This document shows, in pieces, positions 5,383 through 6,491 of a stretch of 6,491 nucleotides of DNA (positions are counted from its first letter, which is position 1; each line of letters starts with the position of its first letter). Position numbers and translations under genes: made by a program. The notes beneath the pieces are model-generated. The model searched no databases, was not told the origin of the DNA, and saw nothing but the letters and a program-made list of their open reading frames with translations. This stretch comes from Bacillota bacterium (lineage in GTDB: Bacteria; Bacillota; Clostridia; DSM-8532): positions 1-6,491 of the forward strand of contig JAEYPI010000295.1 of NCBI GenBank assembly GCA_023410885.1. The letters run 5' to 3'.

Positions 5383-6454
5383 AAGGTCAATAGTCCCCTT
5401 TGGGCCACAGCATCCCGTGTTACCTGAGCCCATCCATTTGGATCTTGTCCTGGAGGACGAAAAGGTGGTTGAGGCCATACCCTCCATTGGCTTTGTTCAT
5501 AGAGGACTTGAAAAGCTGGTAGAAAAGAAGGACTTTACACAATATGTTTATATAGCGGAGAGAATATGCGGTATCTGCAGCTTCATGCATGGCATGGGCT
5601 ATTGCCAGGCCGTTGAAAATATCATGGATATCCGGATTCCGGATAGGGCCGAATATTTGCGAACCATCTGGGCAGAGCTTTCAAGAATACACAGTCATCT
5701 CTTATGGCTGGGTCTTTTAGCTGATGGCTTCGGCTTTGAAAGTCTGTTTATGCATTGTTGGAAGCTTCGGGAGAAAATTTTGGATATTTTTGAGACAACC
5801 ACCGGAGGTCGTATCATTTTCTCGGTCTGCAAAATTGGTGGGGTAAGAAAAGATATAGACCCTGATACCTTGAAACGGATTGTAGCGATCCTGGACGACC
5901 TGGAAAAAGAGCTTAAAGCGATTACCGGTGTCTTCTTAGAGGATTATACCGTAAAACACAGATTGGTAGGCGTCGGGGTACTGTCCAAGCAGGATGCTTA
6001 TGATGTGGGTGCCATTGGTCCCATGGCTCGTGCCAGTGGGATTTCCCTGGACATGAGAACACTGGGATATGCCGCTTACAAGAATCTTGATATAGAGCCC
6101 GTACTGGAGACGGACGGAGATTGCCATGCCAGAACAAGGGTGCGTATCCGTGAGGTTTATCAAGCCATTGACATAATCAGGCAGTGTGCGGCCAAGATGC
6201 CAGAGGGCGCGATCGAGGAGAAGGTTAAGGGTAATCCCTCGGGGGAACGCTTTGAACGTCTTGAGCAGCCCCGGGGTGAGGTTATTTATTATGTTAAAGC
6301 CAACGGCACTAAATTCCTGGATAGGGTGCGTGTAAGAACGCCCACCTTCACAAATATACCCGCACTTTTAAAGGTGCTTCAGGGCTGCGATCTGGCTGAT
6401 GTACCCATGATGGTGCTCACCATAGACCCCTGTTTCAGTTGCACTGAAAGTTAA
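5375..6454 (+). CDS. echE: Ech hydrogenase subunit E, NiFe-hydrogenase large subunit (NuoD-like), 3' end altered
   Basis: This 359-residue catalytic subunit is close to the usual length of EchE. The N-terminal VPFGPQHPVLPEP is shared with NuoD and group 4 large subunits. The first NiFe motif is RICGICSFMH (residues 63-72, Cys65, Cys68, His72) and the second is DPCFSC (351-356, Cys353, Cys356). All four nickel-binding cysteines are therefore present, which separates a hydrogenase from a complex I subunit that has lost them. It makes or consumes H2 using electrons from the EchC cluster. The protein ends CTES-stop only three residues after the last cysteine. EchE and CooH proteins are known to lack the cleaved C-terminal extension, and they usually continue CTER. 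Here the third base of that codon and the stop belong to the repeat at 6451-6491, so the end has probably been rewritten by an insertion. Activity may be retained but is uncertain. The next expected gene, echF, is outside the window. Confidence 0.92.
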   Translation: MSKRSIVPFGPQHPVLPEPIHLDLVLEDEKVVEAIPSIGFVHRGLEKLVEKKDFTQYVYIAERICGICSFMHGMGYCQAVENIMDIRIPDRAEYLRTIWAELSRIHSHLLWLGLLADGFGFESLFMHCWKLREKILDIFETTTGGRIIFSVCKIGGVRKDIDPDTLKRIVAILDDLEKELKAITGVFLEDYTVKHRLVGVGVLSKQDAYDVGAIGPMARASGISLDMRTLGYAAYKNLDIEPVLETDGDCHARTRVRIREVYQAIDIIRQCAAKMPEGAIEEKVKGNPSGERFERLEQPRGEVIYYVKANGTKFLDRVRVRTPTFTNIPALLKVLQGCDLADVPMMVLTIDPCFSCTES

Positions 6455-6479
6455 GTCAGGGGGACTAAGTCAGGGGGAC
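6452..6479 (+). repeat. Two perfect tandem copies of a 14-nt unit
   Basis: TAAGTCAGGGGGAC occurs at 6452-6465 and again, without gap, at 6466-6479. The first copy supplies the stop codon of echE. The G-run composition is unlike the preceding coding sequence. Together with the hairpin that follows, it looks like the terminus of a dispersed repeat or small mobile element. Confidence 0.8.
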
Positions 6480-6491
6480 GGTTCTCTGACT
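6468..6491 (+). repeat. Hairpin repeat, likely end of a REP/Y1-transposase-type element
   Basis: AGTCAGGGGG (6468-6477) can pair with TTCTCTGACT (6482-6491) to form a 10-bp stem (three G-T pairs) closed by the 4-nt loop ACGG; the outer 6 bp are perfect. The GGGGACGGTTC core recurs at the ends of dispersed repeats linked to REP-associated (Y1, IS200-like) transposases in many bacterial genomes; this is recognition from memory. The window ends exactly at the stem end, so the rest of the element, and any transposase, cannot be seen. Confidence 0.6.

Noticed and set aside
1726..6454. Complex I (NADH:quinone oxidoreductase) fragment instead of a hydrogenase
   Set aside because: The large subunit keeps all four NiFe cysteines and the small subunit has CxxC rather than adjacent cysteines; gene order also matches Ech.
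1726..6454. CO-induced hydrogenase (CooMKLXUH) operon
   Set aside because: In that operon a ferredoxin-like gene lies between the NuoB-like and NuoC-like genes and the first subunit is about twice as long; neither is seen.

Overview
The window looks like chromosome from an anaerobic Gram-positive bacterium of the Clostridia. The base composition is moderately AT-leaning and the Shine-Dalgarno sites are strong. It holds small families typical of Firmicutes (DUF951, a UPF0210/PFL-like protein, a lone STAS protein) next to an Ech-type group 4 [NiFe]-hydrogenase operon. Genus cannot be read from the sequence. All recognised genes lie on the + strand.

Positions 1-1563 hold three unrelated housekeeping or accessory genes. 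They are the C-terminal part of a UPF0210 (DUF711, PFL-fold) protein cut by the left edge, a 113-residue STAS-domain anti-sigma-factor-antagonist-like protein followed by a clear intrinsic terminator, and a 68-residue DUF951 protein with an HPCG and CxxC arrangement. The intergenic stretches are short (about 120, 130 and 160 bases). The third carries two plausible sigma-A promoters, and a perfect 18-bp palindrome overlaps the -10 of the downstream one. It is a candidate operator for the operon that follows.

Positions 1726-6454 hold five tightly packed genes in the order NuoL-like, NuoH-like, NuoB-like, NuoC-like, NuoD-like. This is the order echA-echB-echC-echD-echE of the membrane-bound, energy-converting Ech hydrogenase. 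EchA and EchB would form the ion-pumping membrane arm. EchC carries the proximal [4Fe-4S] cluster (C18, C21, C85, C115), EchD is the small NuoC-like subunit, and EchE carries the NiFe site (C65, C68, C353, C356). Known Ech enzymes couple ferredoxin oxidation and proton reduction to ion translocation, reversibly. The ferredoxin-like subunit EchF (NuoI-like), expected next, is not in the window.

The last 41 bases are unlike the operon. Directly after the second NiFe-binding motif (DPCFSC), the echE frame ends in a stop that lies inside a 14-nt perfect tandem repeat, followed by a hairpin of the GTCAGGGGGACGGTTC type. This resembles the ends of dispersed REP/Y1-transposase-associated repeats. 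It suggests an insertion at the very 3' end of echE, replacing the usual terminal Arg codon and stop and possibly separating echE from echF.
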